Source: Naematelia aurantialba (taxonomy: Eukaryota > Basidiomycota > Tremellomycetes > Tremellales > Naemateliaceae). From it: a stretch of DNA of 64,000 bases. The DNA is taken from the NCBI GenBank assembly GCA_021527695.1, contig JAKFAO010000010.1:1-64000 (forward strand), given 5' to 3'. A model generated the notes under the pieces. The model worked only from the letters and a program-made list of their open reading frames with translations, was not told the DNA's origin and ran no database searches. The translations under genes were made by a program, and so were the position numbers. Every line of letters starts with the position of its first letter. Position 1 is the first letter of the stretch. This document shows positions 20,457 to 33,903 of this stretch, piece by piece.

Positions 20457-23400
20457 ATGAGCCATCTCTCCACGTCTGAGCAAGTCAAGCCAGAAATATC
20501 GACTTCGAGGCTACCAGGGACTCCAGATATGAGAGCAAGCAACGGCGGGACGCAGTTTGCAAGGTCAAAGATAGCGTGAGTGATCCCACACTGGCTCAAC
20601 GACCGGGTGATTCCTGGATACTTATGTAGTTGTTCGTCAGATGCGAGGTCTGTAGAGCAAACAAAGTAAGTGCGGAATGTTGATATCGCCTATGTTTGCT
20701 GACAGTAAACGTCAGGTACGATGTATAAGAGACGCCGACGCGGACTCGTCGTGTGCGCGATGTAGTGGGTCAAGTTGGTTTGCATGGGGGGATATTGCTG
20801 AGCGGCACAGCTCGATTTGGGTTACCATGTACGGACCCACCTGTACAGAAGCGACGCGGGCGACCACCAAAAGGCTCTGACAAGTGGGTGGGCCATATCA
20901 AATTACCTTTGCGTACACCGCCCCTTCCTCCCCCCCTTCACCTTCCTACCCCTCCGGGGCTCACCCAACTCTGGGAAGACAGCCCAATAGAGTGCTCCTT
21001 ATCTAGCTCTGACGGATGCCCAGATATGACCGCGATTCGTTGCCCATGTCGCAAGCTCCGAGGGACTTCGCCAACCTGGCAACCCTCGGAATTTACTCTC
21101 ACACCTATATCGATGAGTCTCCGTCAGATCGATCAGCGGATCCCGGCAGCTCTGGTGGTCCCTCAGATCGTCTCGGCTCTTCGGGGCAGTATGCGTCGTC
21201 TTCGACCTATGTGCATCCATCCCATGTCTGGCAACCAAGCGCTACTTCTATTCCTGCTTTTGCGCCGAGTATCTCGACCACCGTACCGACCAGTTCAACA
21301 CCACGGGGAGGAGGCAACAATCCTAATCTTGACTTGTCAGAATACCTCGATCCGCGAGATCGCACACTTCAGGTCAATGCTCCGAAAGCACCTTTCTATA
21401 ACAATCAACCCGCCGAGGGAAAACGGCCATCACTGGCGGAAGAGGACGCTCTCGTCGGCAGTAAAGTGTCAGAAGGTGACGATCCGCGTGAGTTATCTAC
21501 TCGTACGGAAGATGGCTTATAATCGTAATGGTCCGTGCTTATGGTACCCAGTTTCACTGCTTATTCTGAGTGCAGTTGAAGCACACGCACTGGTCCATCT
21601 GTGAGCCTCGTTCGCACTGCTGGCTGACGTCAGCTTTCATGACCGCATCAACACCCACATAGCTGTCCTAGATAAACACTGTGCGTCCAACTTGCCTCCA
21701 TTCATAATCTCTTGTTCTCCGCTGCCTTGTCCGCTTCAGCTGACCCGGGTAGTACACACCCTTCAGTACCTCCGTCGTACCTCGACTGTCCTCTTCTGCG
21801 CCGTGCTAGCTTCATCATCAAAATTCTTCCGTAAAGACCTCCACCTTCTCCTTCTATCACACGCGCAGACCATCCTCGATCGAGCAATAACATCCGGCGC
21901 GTCAGACATCGGGGTCGTGCAAAGCCTCATGATTCTCACCTACTGCAAAGCGCCTAGTGACACATCAGCCTGGCGTAAGATCGGCATGGCTATCCGGATA
22001 GGATATCAAAATTACTGGCATGTCCCAAGAATTGAACCGCTGCCTCAAGATGAGCAGACGGCGAGACAAGTATTAGTGAGTCGAGCTTTAAAGTCGAGTT
22101 CAGCAACAGCTAAATTTACGGTAGAATTGCGAACGTACATGGTATTGTACGTCTTCCTGGGATTATGAGACTTCGGACTGACTGGATTTTCAGGTCTCTT
22201 CTGCTTTGATCGAGGGTGAGGAAAGACCAGACTCGAGTAGCTTGTGCTAATTTCCCTTGAGACTCAGTCAAACCTTCGGCTTGCCGAATGCAATACGTCT
22301 CAACGAGATCGGCGATGTGAGCTTGCATGTCTCTCCATCTTTCCGCTGCTAGCTGACAAAGGGAGCCTGAGGTGTGGGCTCGTGAGCATTTGCACCTCGG
22401 GGAGTCAGTGGACATGCACTTGGCAGCGTCCATTGAGTACGTTGACGAGACTTGGGATCTCGGCTGACCGTCATTAGGCTCTGCAAGCTCAAAGACCATT
22501 GGCGCTCTATATTTGACTCCAACTCTCCCTCAGTTGCATATTGCGAATCAGCCATCGAGAACATGACTGCACAGAGTGAAGGTTTACTCCGGCGTTTCTT
22601 CACGAAAGACGGTAGGTCACATATATGGTTTGTCGTGTCTGATAGGATCAGTGCCGCCGCCGGGCTTCAATCCAGACTATGAGCATGTCGTAGTGTTCTC
22701 CATCCTCGACTTTATGCTCATTCTCAAACGCCATCACTTGGAGCTTGCGCCGCAAGATCGAATGCGGCTAGACACATGCCTTGCCGTCGCGTCACAAACG
22801 GTCGACGAGATCGAGATATTGGCCAACAATGGGGGTTTGGAGATCATGCAGGATACTGCAAGCTGCATGACTTCATCTCTGGGGGTGTTCTTGCGAAAGG
22901 CAAGTCAGTGGTGCAGCCGATGTTGGAGAAGCTAAGAAGAACAGATCTTCCGTCGAGCAAGCCGATCGCAGAAGTCTCTCATCATCTCCCTACTCCAACG
23001 GATTCTTCTGGCGCACACCCGAGTGTCCGGCGATGATACCGAATCTGCGCCAGCGTATGTGGCACGCTTCATACGGCGTATATTGGGCGCTATCGGCAGC
23101 GAATCGAGAGCCGCCTCACCCCCCAGAGGGGCTGACAATGCGGAGGAAGGAGGAGGGGAGCCCAATGAGCCGGACTTCCTGGTCCAGCTCGTGAGCCTGT
23201 CCTTGTCCGCACCCAGCTCGTATTGGTCTGACGCGCCTCGTCAAACACGACCAAAGGAGCTGACAGTGTGCTAGGAGGAATTCATGCAGATGCCCGAAAA
23301 TCTCGTGCAAAATGATACTAGCGATGGGCAGTACTGGTATGTTTCCGGTCTCGCGCTGTGATGACTTGAACTGGAATCACTGATCCGTCTAGGGCCATGC

Positions 23401-23465
23401 TGTTCTCGGCGGATCCGACGAACAATTTCCTGCCAGCCGCTGGAGCAGGGGAGATGCCTTTCTAA
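20457..23465 (+). CDS. Zn2Cys6 transcription factor with fungal-specific domain
   Basis: The start exon (MSHLSTSEQ...) is spliced at 20577 to the zinc cluster: CEVCRANK, then VRC, a linker, CARC, then TRFGLPC. Two introns lie inside the cluster; with them removed the six-cysteine spacing (C-x2-C-x6-C-x9-C-x2-C-x6-C) is regular. A basic RRGRPPKG AT-hook-like motif follows. Exons around 21.7-22.1 kb (SHAQTILDRAITSGASD, VVQSLMILTYCKAP, WRKIGMAIRIGYQNYWH) match the fungal-specific regulator domain. The last exon ends NFLPAAGAGEMPF at TAA 23463-23465. Middle exon borders were not all fixed. Target genes unknown. Confidence 0.8.
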
Positions 23466-26400
23466 AGCGCTCATGCCTGGTGACAGTGGCGTACCAGTCG
23501 TACAGGTATGAGCCAATATCGGCAGGAAATGTGGATTTGAGCCATCCTATACGGACAACGCCGTGCCGGATCCGGACTCGGATGCTTCCGATCGAGTATG
23601 TCGAGTTATCGATGACCATGGCATCTCAACAGGCCCACGTCCTGCCCGCCAATCTCTTTGCACGATCGCCGAGGACACCAGAGGGATATGTCACGGTGCG
23701 AGATGTTCTAAAGACGAGCGAATGAGGTGTTGTACCGAGCCCCGTTCCTCCTGTCGCAAAGTGTTACTCCTGCCTGTGAAAGCGCAAATGCCGAGGTCAA
23801 ACGGACCATCTCATCAGTACATTCCAAGGATCTGCGCAGCCAACGCAAAATGAAGGACACGGCTGAGGCAGGACGGTGTGCATGTGCAGGTTCCCAGTCC
23901 GGCACTCATAGGCGAAATTCCTTACGGCGACCGGGCCGGGGCCTCGCCGGTGTCCCTTGTGCGGGTGCATGAATATCTAATGCTAGAATGCCGGACTTTG
24001 GAAGCTTCGCCAGGGTGGGCAACAGACGTAGCAGGTGTGCTCTTGGCACAACATCCCTGGATTTCGCACGCAGCAGCCATGGCAGATCAGCCGATCGCCT
24101 GCAGCTCAAGGCAATTTCCGGCATGGCCGCTGCCGAGCGTTCAATGCCGCTATAGCCGCTCGGTTAAATAGGAGAGGCAGTCGGGTAAAAGATGGCGCCA
24201 GGTCTGCCGTAGCGGCCTCGGGACGAGACTGGAACTACGGGAACTCGAGAGATATTAGAGCAAGAGACAGGGGTAACAAACTCATACATGCCTCGAGGAC
24301 ATCCAGATAGAGAGAGTACGAAGAATTCATGTGCTTTGAATCAATGTATACGAGGGTCGTCAAGTTCAGGGACGCGGGATGGTACTGGGCGGGTATCCAC
24401 GATGCAAGTGTCCTTGCGGGCGCCGGAGTCGACGTACGCGGTCTTTGGGTCTATGTAGTCCTGATTTCTCCCGAGACCTGTACCCCTGAATTCCACCGAC
24501 CACCTTGACCGTTAAAGCCATAGATAGGTAAGAATCAAAGCCGCCGGTTTAACCAGTGCCCTAGCCTCATCAGTGAACTGTACGTCGTTTTGCGGTTAGG
24601 GAGGATCTAGCTGTCAAGCTTTGCAAGATCGTTTGTGCTGGTGTCGGAAGCCATCGGTCCGAGGCTACGCAGTGGGGCTCAACGACCCCCACATTGGGAG
24701 AAGGTGGGATTGTTCGGGTTTAACGCACGCTCGGTGTATAGAGGATTTCCAAAGGGGGAAAGAGGGCAAAGACGCCACCGGAGTGGACCGGCGGGAGGGG
24801 AAGACCCACAAATTGTTCAGGCATTGGAGCACAGGCGAGACACGATGCCAGTTTGTATCGAAGCACCGCGATCTCGTTGGGTAAGCTGCCGAGTGGAGAA
24901 CCGAGAGATCAGACTCAAGAGAGACGTCACCTGGACCATGGGGGAATCACCAAATGGCCCAAATGACGACGCGTGTTCTCTCTGCGGAAAGTTGAAGTTT
25001 TCATTGTCTATCGTTGGGCGTGGGGCGCGCACCAACCCTGAACCACAAAGATGGGCAACTCCAGGCTCTTGCCCCTCGCCCCCGCGTGGGTGGGTATTTC
25101 CAATAAGTCTCGACCAAGGAGCGGGGCAGGGCGGCGGTCCTTGAACCCCCGGGGCGGAGTTGAAAAAGGGGGAGGGGGGCCATCGGGAGGGGAGAAGGGG
25201 GGGGAGGGGGAAACGAACACCCGGAGCAAAGACATGAAAAGTGGGACAGCCGGCGGTAGCGGTCCGGCGCAAAAGATGAACCGTGACTGTCGGCGGAGAG
25301 GGGGAGGAAGAGGAGGAGGAGCTTGTTGGCCGGAGGATGCTCCCGAAGCCCATTCATGGACCCGGTGCTCCGGGTCTTGTTGCACTGTACATTGTTCTTT
25401 CCATCTGTGCTACGCAAAAGTTTCAAGCGTTGGTCTCCGCTTCTGCCGCAGCCCCGGTTTGCAAGTGGGACAACGTGGACGAGACACGGACCACACCTTT
25501 CCGCGGGGAAGCCATCCAACCGCCGGTACAAAGTCTTGAGAGTTTTGCTCTGCAAGGGTTCGGAATTCGACCCGCGGTCGTTCCTTCTCCCTTGTCTCGC
25601 TCTCTTTTGTTGTCAGTTGGGACACGGCTTGCTCGAGCCCCCCATTCGCCAAGCACCCGAGAAAAGCAGCGGTGGCGTTCATTAAGACAAGAGCTTTGTG
25701 ACGAGTCCCTTTGGGATCGGAGGACCGCATCGTCGCCTCGTCCATCGACAGGTACGTCGTCGACGCTGCATCCGAACATCGTCCCCCTCCTAGTCCCTTT
25801 GATTACTCGTCTGCATCCTTCTCTCATTCCTTCGACTCTTCTCACGACCCCCGCTTGCCCCTTGCCCCATCCCGTCCCTTGACTGACGACTACGCCCGCC
25901 TCGCCCGCGTCCTCATCCTCCTCATCCTCATCCTCCCGCAGGAAGGCTCCGTCCAGTCACTCCGACCTGCCCATAGCGCGCGCCCCGCCTCAACCTGCTT
26001 CATCTCCTGGTTCTACACGTCGCTGACTTTTTGCTTTTCTGTCTCGTCTTTTATTGTGATGGTACTCGCTTCAGCAGTCCGAACGTCCTTTCACAACATA
26101 TCACGGTCGGACCTTGGCAGTGCCGATACAATCGGGAATTCGGACCAAGCTTGACTGCTGTGGGATAGTGTTCACCAGCACCGTTTCACAAACCGCCCCG
26201 CTTGGCGATCAATCAAAAGGCGTCGACACCAAGAGGAAGCGTCTCGAGCGCCATCACACTCGATCACTAACGTCGCTTTCTGCTAAACCTCCCGGCGGTA
26301 CCCTTGACTTCCACACCAAAGGCACTCTTTTCTTGGCGCAAGACCAAAGCCACCTCCTCTCGACTTGGAATACACTTGCGAGCGTGACGCCGACGCCCCC

Positions 26401-26667
26401 CGTCGTCGTCACAGCCTCGGCCGTCTGCTTCTGCCTTCCCGCCATTGGGAATACGGTGGCTTCCACTCCGACCCACCGACTCGACTGCTTCTGCCGTTGG
26501 AGACGGGCCCTGACCCTCCCGTTCGAACCGTTAAAAAATCGCTCTCGACAGTCGACCTCCTCGAAGGCATCCTGGAGACTCGGCATTTTGGCCGTGCGCA
26601 AGACAAAAAGCCTTCGGGTACTACACAACCCTCGCCACTTTTAGTGCATCCCACCGACTCACTCGGC
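23466..26667. other. Long stretch without a supported gene
   Basis: Long frames occur at 24.8-26.1 kb on both strands, but they are compositionally biased (G-rich or C/T-rich) and show no family motif. The part near 25.3-26.6 kb is probably 5' leader and promoter of the regulator starting at 26668. 23.5-24.4 kb has short Cys/Arg-rich frames that might be a decayed regulator, but nothing firm. Confidence 0.5.
25140..25215 (+). repeat. G-run tract, quadruplex-prone
   Basis: Many runs of three or more G within about 75 bp (GGGGCGG, GGGGGAGGGGGG, GGGAGGGG, GGGGGGGGAGGGGG). The pattern meets the usual G3+ loop rule for quadruplex formation on the + strand. Confidence 0.7.
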
Positions 26668-29361
26668 ATGACTCTGCAAGACTCAATGCTGCCCATATCT
26701 AATCGGTCATTCTTCTCCTCGTTCCCCTCTCCCAAATCACACGCAGCCCCTCAAGTCGGTATGCCTCACCCTCACCGGGCAGAGTCGTTTCATCATGCCA
26801 TCCACTTTGAGCACACTCGTCCTCCGCTCCGCACTGCCGTGAGCTCGTCGTCTGGCGTAGTCGCCCGGGATGACGGCGGAAGTCCGGTCAAAGACAGCGA
26901 TCTCGACCGAGACGAATTGACCACCAAGGGCCGGAAGAGAAAGAGGCTTGCAAAGGCCTGTAGCGCTTGTCATGTGAGTACCGACGTGTAATGACCCTCA
27001 AGGCGGAAGGATTGGTCCCCGCTGCGTCACCGCCCCTAGCAATGGCTGATTTTCTGATAGAAAAACAAGCGACGTTGCGATGGTTTTGCCCCTTGCTCAA
27101 ATTGCGAGTTCTCCTCTCGGCCTTGCTTGTATCTCAATGCACAAGGCGAACCGATCCCGCCTCCTCGCTCACGCGAACTCTCCCAAGTACAGTTAAAAAA
27201 GGATGACAAGGGCCGCCGGAGGTCGTCAAGCGATGCAAGGGAAGACGACGGTGATCCGCGACGTCCGGAACATCGTACCGCACTTGATGTGCTCAAACTC
27301 GTCGCACACGATCCTAGCATTGGCTCCGAGCTCGTAGAATGTAGGTTATCGAGTGAAGCACCTTGCTGAGCTGCCTTCAGTGTTCTTTCAGCATGTTCAC
27401 CCGTTCTCCGCCATGTTTCATGCGGCTACCTTTCACCATCGCCTATTCCTTGACCAAGTTCCGCAGATGCTTATCGATGTGGTCTCGGCCCTCGCCAGCC
27501 GGTATTGTGACACTCCTGCTTTTCTTGCCGTCATCCCGCCGATGACTCCGACGTTTGCTCGAGGCGAAGCGTTTGCTGAGCGCGCCGCCGAGGTGGTCCA
27601 ATGGGTGATCAAAGACGACCGTGGAGTCTCCAAAGGGAGCTGGGAAGAGACCGAACTCGTGCAAACGCTTGTCCTCCTTGGCATCTACTACTCGACGGCA
27701 CATCGACAGCGTGACCTTGGGAGTTATTTCCTGGACATTGCTTCGACCATCCTGCGCCCATCCCCATCAGCGACTCTCCCCCCTCCATCATCACAACTTG
27801 CCCTGTCGACCGTTGAGTATCTTACCATGATGGAGACTCGACATCGGACGTTCTGGGCGTTGGTACTGCTCGATCTATCGTCCGTGCCTCCAGGCAGACC
27901 GAGGCGCATCGCAGAGGCGGAAATGTACAACATCCCGTTACCCGGCAGTGAAGTGCTATGGAACAAGCGCGGTGGGTCATCAGGTACAGGGAGGGAAGGT
28001 GGTCGCCGAGATGGCTTGGTCGTTGGAACCGGCACCTGGACCGGTGAGGATGGCCAAGTGGGCGAATTTGGCCATGTCATGCGCATTGTCAGTTTACAAA
28101 CGACATGCCGGCGTGTGCTCATGTTCGACAGCTTGCCATTTATACTGACATTCGCTTGGCAACTTCGTCATCACCCTCAAGACTGAGCATCAGCCATCAT
28201 GAACAGGCTCTCAAGGTGAGGAGGAGAATTCTTATTGTTCTTTGCTAACCCGCCTAGTCTTGGGCTTTGACGCTACCGCCTCATCTTCGTTTCGATGAGA
28301 CGACACTCACGCTCGCTGTGTCGCGTCTTGCTTCCCCCGTGGCGTCCACAGTCCTCGCCGGCTGGATGTATGCCTACATGCACATTCTGGCGGAATGTGG
28401 CATGTTCCATCTCCAGGCGTCAGCGGACCGTTGGGCAGGTCAGCGTCAATCGCAAGTAGTGGACAATCTCATTGTTCTGCTTGATGCTCTTGGTGAAGCA
28501 GGCCGTGCCAATCCTCAAAGTGAGTATTCAATATTTTGACTGGTCGAGCTCACATAAGCAGTGCAAGTCCCTTTGAGCTTGCTCACGAATTGGCTCTCCG
28601 CCAATCGAGTTCCGCAGCTAGAGGCAAAAGTGGACATGTGGTGGAATGAACTTTGCATTCGCTGGGGGATCGAACGTCCCATGGTGCCGTCATCAGCTGC
28701 AGCACCGCTGCATAATCGATCGTCTCTCGGGTTGTATCATCCTGCAAATCCACCCCAAGCGTCGCCGAAACCCGGCCCGGACTCTGCTTCGACCTCGTCG
28801 ACCTTGACTTTGCCTACGCCAAGCATGAGGTATCCCTATCCGCAACTTCCACCTCTTCGGCCTAGGGCTGCTTCAACTAGCGTGGCCATCACAAAGCGCT
28901 CGCCGAGTCCCGTTGCAAAGTATAATCATCTTCCATCCATGTCAGCCTTGACGGACCCAAGAGATGCCGTTGGCAGCAAGATCGAATTGCCGCCACTAGA
29001 TTTGGGCAGTAGATACAAACCCATGGGGTCATTCTTTGAAGACCGATTCTCTTCCCAAGGTCGACCACGCGCCCTGACAGGTGCGAGCATGGCAAGCGGT
29101 CTGGTCAGTCCGAGCCGGCGAGACCTCGGCTCGTATTCTGCTTCAAACCGCGAGTCTCGGCCATTGAGCCCGCTTTCAAAGGCATGGGAGCGGAACGATA
29201 CTCGGATGTCGCCTCTTTCGGTGGATGGAGGGAAGATGTCGCATCGTCATGAAGACGACCCCGGTGACAGAAGGGGAAACAGAAGTCTGAGTGGGATTGA
29301 AGCATTGGCCAATGCGGCCGAGGTAAGGGATAGGGAAAGGAGTGAGAGCGGAAGTGCGTGA
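26668..29361 (+). CDS. Zn2Cys6 transcription factor
   Basis: Six exons: 26668-26973, 27061-27340, 27381-28087, 28132-28215, 28258-28519 and 28562-29361, joining in frame to 812 residues. The zinc cluster is complete across the first intron: ACSACHKNKRRCDGF, then PCSNC, then SSRPCLYL, preceded by a basic RKRKRL stretch. The region from residue about 180 (FFQHVHPFSAMFHAATFHH, LVQTLVLLGIYYS, RTFWALVLLDL) is the fungal-specific regulator domain. The C-terminal 200 residues are Ser/Pro-rich and likely disordered. The frame is open upstream without ATG, so 26668 is the first in-frame start; an upstream non-coding or coding exon is possible. Nuclear DNA-binding regulator, targets unknown. Confidence 0.85.
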
Positions 29362-29699
29362 ACGAGGTCTGATCTTTAGTTGTCTATGATTTATTGTAGG
29401 ATCGGTTGTCCAACACACGGTTTACATAATACATCATGGTATGCACTCGACTAGGAGCACCTTGCATTCGCTTGCAACAGCACATGCAGAGGAACAGCGT
29501 GGGTCTCTCCCCACGGTGGTGAGCGTTGAAGAGGGCTAGCAGACGACCTGTGCTTGGAAACTAGCTGCTAGACAAGTCGGGTTTCAAGTGAATACCCGCA
29601 TGACAATAGCTGTACAGTTCGAGGTCATGATAGCATAATGTCCATCACGATCTATCAGTCCTCAAGAGAGGAAAAGCCCAAAAACCACTACGCAAATGC

Positions 29700-30663
29700 T
29701 CATCTCCTAGAATACACTGATCTCTTACGACGCCCATTTGGTACACAGGAGGTGCCGTCTGGGCTGAGAGTGTGATATGCGTCGCATGAAACGACTGAGT
29801 GGCAAGTCAGCCAACAGGTCGAGACGAGTACGACGAGATGACAACACACCTTTACATGCGGCTGCCACACACTGAACCTCGTTTGAGCCGGAGATGCTGG
29901 TGCAGTCCTGGGCAAAGCTGGACATGGGGCAGCCACCGCATGCTAGCACACGTGTCAGCTCCAATACGAACGCTAGAAGAAGCGGATGGCTCACCCGTGA
30001 CATCGCCGCTGGTGTTGATGCACTCAAACTGGTCGCGGACGCCTGTCCAGCACGACGAGAACCCAGGGGGGCAGGTCACTTGAGGTTCCAGGTCGGGGAC
30101 CTGCACTTCAAACTGGGGATGTTCCTGGAGCGCACGACGCCGGCGCGCATTGCCGCTGGGCGTCGGGGGAGTGTACCCGTTAACGGTAAAGTCGTTCTCG
30201 ATAGTGTAGTAGGTGGGCTTTTGGCCAATCTTGATAAAGTCGGCCCAGTCGACGGCACCGCCTATAGCAGCAGTGGCCATCGCCCCGCTGGTATCTGTCA
30301 GTAGGCAGCATGGGCGCTGGAATGGAAGCATGCTCACTGGGTGACGGAGCATGTGGTGAAAAGAGACCCAGTTGAACTAAACTGCACGAGGGTGCACGAG
30401 TAGGTGGCAGGCGTGTCTTCGTCCATGAGGTAGATCGAGTTGACGGCGACGCCCACGGTGGTACAAGCTGACACCGAGTAGGTGTATGTCACATTGTACT
30501 TGGTGGTGTCGGCTGTCGAATAAGTCACCTCCTCTTCGTAGCTCGAAAACTCGATGGTCTCGGCGCATGCCTGGATCTGCGCCTGGGTGGCGGCTGCCCA
30601 GACTGTGTCGAGTCTGAGCAGAGTAAGGGCAAGGACGGCGAGCCCGGTGGTGAGGCGGACCAT
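29700..30663 (-). CDS. Secreted protein with CPL1-like cysteine domain (copy A)
   Basis: Four exons (30663-30338, 30287-29995, 29942-29850, 29794-29700) join in frame to 268 residues. A signal peptide is clear (LTTGLAVLALTLLRLDTVWAA). A Thr/Tyr-rich domain follows, then a basic RRRRA stretch that could be a furin/Kex2 site. The Cys-rich C-terminal domain reads CPPGFSSCWTGVRDQFEC, ACGGCPMSSFAQDC, then VSCDAYHTL and SCVPNG. That pattern is the CPL1-like domain, named after a secreted capsule- and virulence-related protein of Cryptococcus neoformans. A homologous gene lies at 33904-34874 in the opposite orientation. Function in this organism unknown; secretion and domain family are well supported. 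Confidence 0.85.
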
Positions 30664-31520
30664 GGTGGTGGTAAGGGGGGGGGGGAGGTGGCAAGGAGAG
30701 GGAGAATAAAGAGGTGGGAGAGAGGTGAGGAAAGAATGTGAGGCGACCGATGGTCAAGTGAGAGCTGCTTCTTGAGAATGAGAGAGACTGGTGGGAAAGA
30801 TTCTGCCCCCCGGCGACCCTTTATCATCTCCCACCACCACCACGTCTCACATTCACCACCCGTGCCTGCCTGGCTCCTTGCGCCAGTGTTGAGTCATCCT
30901 CTGGTACTGGTGAGAAAGCTCCAAGAGGCTTCGCCGCAAGCGGGCGGCTGGCGCCGTGGGAGTTCTGGCTTTGGAGCTCTTGCAAGTACCTGGCCCCAGC
31001 TGTGGCTATCTTGGGCTGGGGCAGCCTCGGGGCTAACAGAGCATCGTGCGAGACATTCGTCTCGTTATTCCAGGAAGATCTTCCGAGACGGTACCGGCGA
31101 GCTTAGCTTGGGAACCAACACCGGACATCCAAAACTCTGGACAGGAACCGAGCCCCCCTTGCCCCCCCCTGCCGCCCTAGTGGACGACCGGAAGAGGGCG
31201 GTCGGTCACCTGCCCTGACATGTGGGGGGGAGGGGGGGGAAGGGGGGGCAGTCACTGAGGGCATATCTGAAGCAGCTGGGCTGGTTCCTGGATTGGCATC
31301 GTCCTCGTCTGAGACAGGACGGATCTACACACGTGAAGAACTTGCCCTTTTGATGCGGGTGTCGTAGAATAGGAGCAAAGCTAATTCTCCGATGCTTGAG
31401 GTTTGCGCTTTCCGGACTCGGAGCTCGTCCTGTTCTCGGAGTACTCGGTCAACACAACACCGACGATCTGCCAGTCACTTGCTGTTCTCTGGTAATCTCC
31501 GAGAGATACTCACCTGGATG
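30664..31520. other. Intergenic with G-runs
   Basis: Upstream region of the CPL1-domain gene A. Poly-G runs lie at 30676-30690 and 31225-31250 (GGGGGGGAGGGGGGGGAAGGGGGGG). No coding frame was accepted. Confidence 0.55.
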
Positions 31521-33740
31521 TCACGGCCCATCACGACTGCTTGCCTGTGACCTTTGGTCATTACCATGAAGCTCCCTACTCACACAGTCACTTGCATCCG
31601 GCCTAATCAAGGTCTGCAGCGTATACAGAGAGACATCTTGAACACGGCTAAGATTGCAGCTCCAAGGCTCCCAAAGTCGGGGTGAGAGCAGGAGATGGCT
31701 GACCACCGTCGGTTGTTCCCCTTGGAGCCGATCCGTCCCCTCCAGCCAGGCGGCAGAGGAGGAGAGATCTGCCACGTCATGTTTTGGGATGTTTAACTGC
31801 CAAAAGAAGACGAGATCGACAGGCTGCATACTCTCCGGAATCTCGTAATGTCTCGAATAGGAGGCCTCGGTTACCAACCACTTCGACAGATTTATTACCT
31901 GTTTCGGCCAAGACTAAACAAATCTTCAACCAGGTGGTCACCGGCAAGTTCTGTTTTCATGCGTATGGGATCCAGTCCAAACCTTGGTGCAACTCCAAGG
32001 AACCCGCAGGCACTCGGAAGCGTACCTGGACGGCGTGGGAGATTCCAGCGACGGGGCGTAACCATAACTCACAGTTAGCAGGCAGTTCGACACTTGTGTC
32101 TGCCACGACCGTCGGTGCCGAGAAGATGCCGCCACAAAAGCCAGGTATTCTAGGTAACCTATTGGATGAGACAAGTAGGCTTGGTCCCTTGGAGGCCCCG
32201 GAGAATGGATACCTTCACACGCCTTCACAGAGTCCAGCCTCTCGCAAATGCCCTCACCATGTCAAATCTCTCCAGCCCCACCCCTGCAGGGTTTGTCGCC
32301 AGCTCGGGTCCAGCGAGTGGCATGCGAAATGTGTGGCAGGCATGTCTGAGAGGAGTGTACGACGTGGGCAGACCAGCGGTCTGGTAGAGGGATCCACGGA
32401 CATTGCTTGCAAGCAATGCATTCCCGCTGTACCGCTGACTCGCTTCATGCATTGTATCCATTATATGGGCATCAGTGTGGTCAATACGAGCATTGAGGGC
32501 TTCACTCTCGACAGCCAGAAGCACGCTGAAACTGCAGCATAGGCGAATGGCCTCCTGACGATCGTTTGTGAGTGAGTGGATGCGGGAGAATCGCATCAAC
32601 ATGGCTGACCTGTGTGGTAGCTGGCCAGAGGGTGCCGCGGTTCCTTTGTTGAGACGAGCGTCGATGATGTGAGACTGGGCAAGCTTCCAGCGAGACGCCG
32701 TCATTCCTGTCCGTCGAGGGTACACGATGTTCAGAGCGCGCGGCGCTTCAAGCTGCCTTTTACCGACTTGGCATCATCCCGCACGAGCAGGACCTACCTC
32801 ATACCGTTTCCCACGCTCTGATCCAGCAGGTTCATCCACTGATTCCAAGTGCTGACACGGCTGCTACCTTCATCTGCTGACATGTAGCCGAATCTTGGTG
32901 GATGTTGGATCCTGTCAACCCGCATAGTTCGCCGAGGAGACATCCCAGAGCATCGGTTGTGATCGAGCATCGGACACTCGACGATACGATCCTGGTGTAT
33001 ATGTCTGTCGACGACGACCACACCACTGTACGCCAGCGCTACGGCCGGAGTCAGACGCCGACTCTCGGGACGTCTAGCCATTCGGGTCCGCTTCCGAGTC
33101 TCTGCTCTACGAAGCCGTAGGCGGACATGAACCACGTGAACAACAGCAAGTTCTGGTTCATCGAACAAAAAGGACAAAATCTTTCCACTTACCTCATGTC
33201 TCGCGTTCAAAGAGCACAAAATCTTTCCACCCACCTTGGCATGTCTCGCGTTCCAGCGAACCGACCGCCAACGCCGACGCCCGCTGTCCTGCTGCCTGTC
33301 ATGCAGACTGCATAGTGTGCGGCCCCAAGCCGTGGCGAGGACAAAAGCGCAATCCAGCAACGATCTCTTGCCTCTTTGGGAGATTTGAGGTCGATGGCCG
33401 CGCAGTGGCGTTGACGAGCCCGAGACAAGGCGGTTGTTTTCATTATGTATACCAATAAGCTGGTCGAGTTCTGACAACATCCCCGTCATGAGGGTCCAAG
33501 CTCCGCCTGCGTCGCTCCAGGGTCTCACAGCCCCGGTCTGCACCAGCATGGAGGGCTCTGCTGGCTCTTGGCACCGCCGGTTTGCGGGCCCAAGCATCCG
33601 AATCATGTACCGAAAATCTTCTTTGTTCACCGTCGAGCGCACCGACGAAGGGCCGTCTACAGCGAGGAAGGCGAAGCGTCGCAGAGAAGGCACATGCGCA
33701 GACTGACCTGCAGGTAGGAGATCCAAGTCATACTCATGTT
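31521..33740 (-). other. Unresolved region, possible multi-exon minus-strand gene
   Basis: Several medium minus-strand frames (33726-32794, 32725-32225, 31877-31521) have balanced composition. Their helical segments (for example LLDCAFVLATAWGRT and AIRLCCSFSVLLAVESEALNARI) resemble the fungal-specific regulator domain. No zinc cluster was found at the 5' side, and the exons do not join into a continuous frame by eye. It may be a regulator-like gene lacking a DNA-binding domain, a decaying one, or chance. Confidence 0.3.
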
Positions 33741-33903
33741 GTTCCCCTCAGAGAGCAATGCCGTGGTGCTCTGCCGACAATAAGAAAGATGCTCCGCTCA
33801 CAAATTTGACTGCCTCTTCCACTTCAGTGACCGACGGACGCTTACGTACCCAATCATTCCAATATTGCGCTCAGAGGTACTCAACACAGTTGCTTCCCAG
33901 AAA

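Noticed and set aside
23480..24330. Possible decayed Zn2Cys6 gene
   Set aside because: Cys/Arg-rich fragments (SSCRKRKCRGQT after a guessed splice) lack correct cysteine spacing and a continuous frame.
24817..25882. Several frames over 120 codons on both strands
   Set aside because: G-run or C/T-rich composition keeps stops rare; no start context, family motif or consistent splicing.
25283..26154. Upstream coding exon for the regulator starting at 26668
   Set aside because: No splice chain from an ATG here could be joined in frame; left as probable leader.
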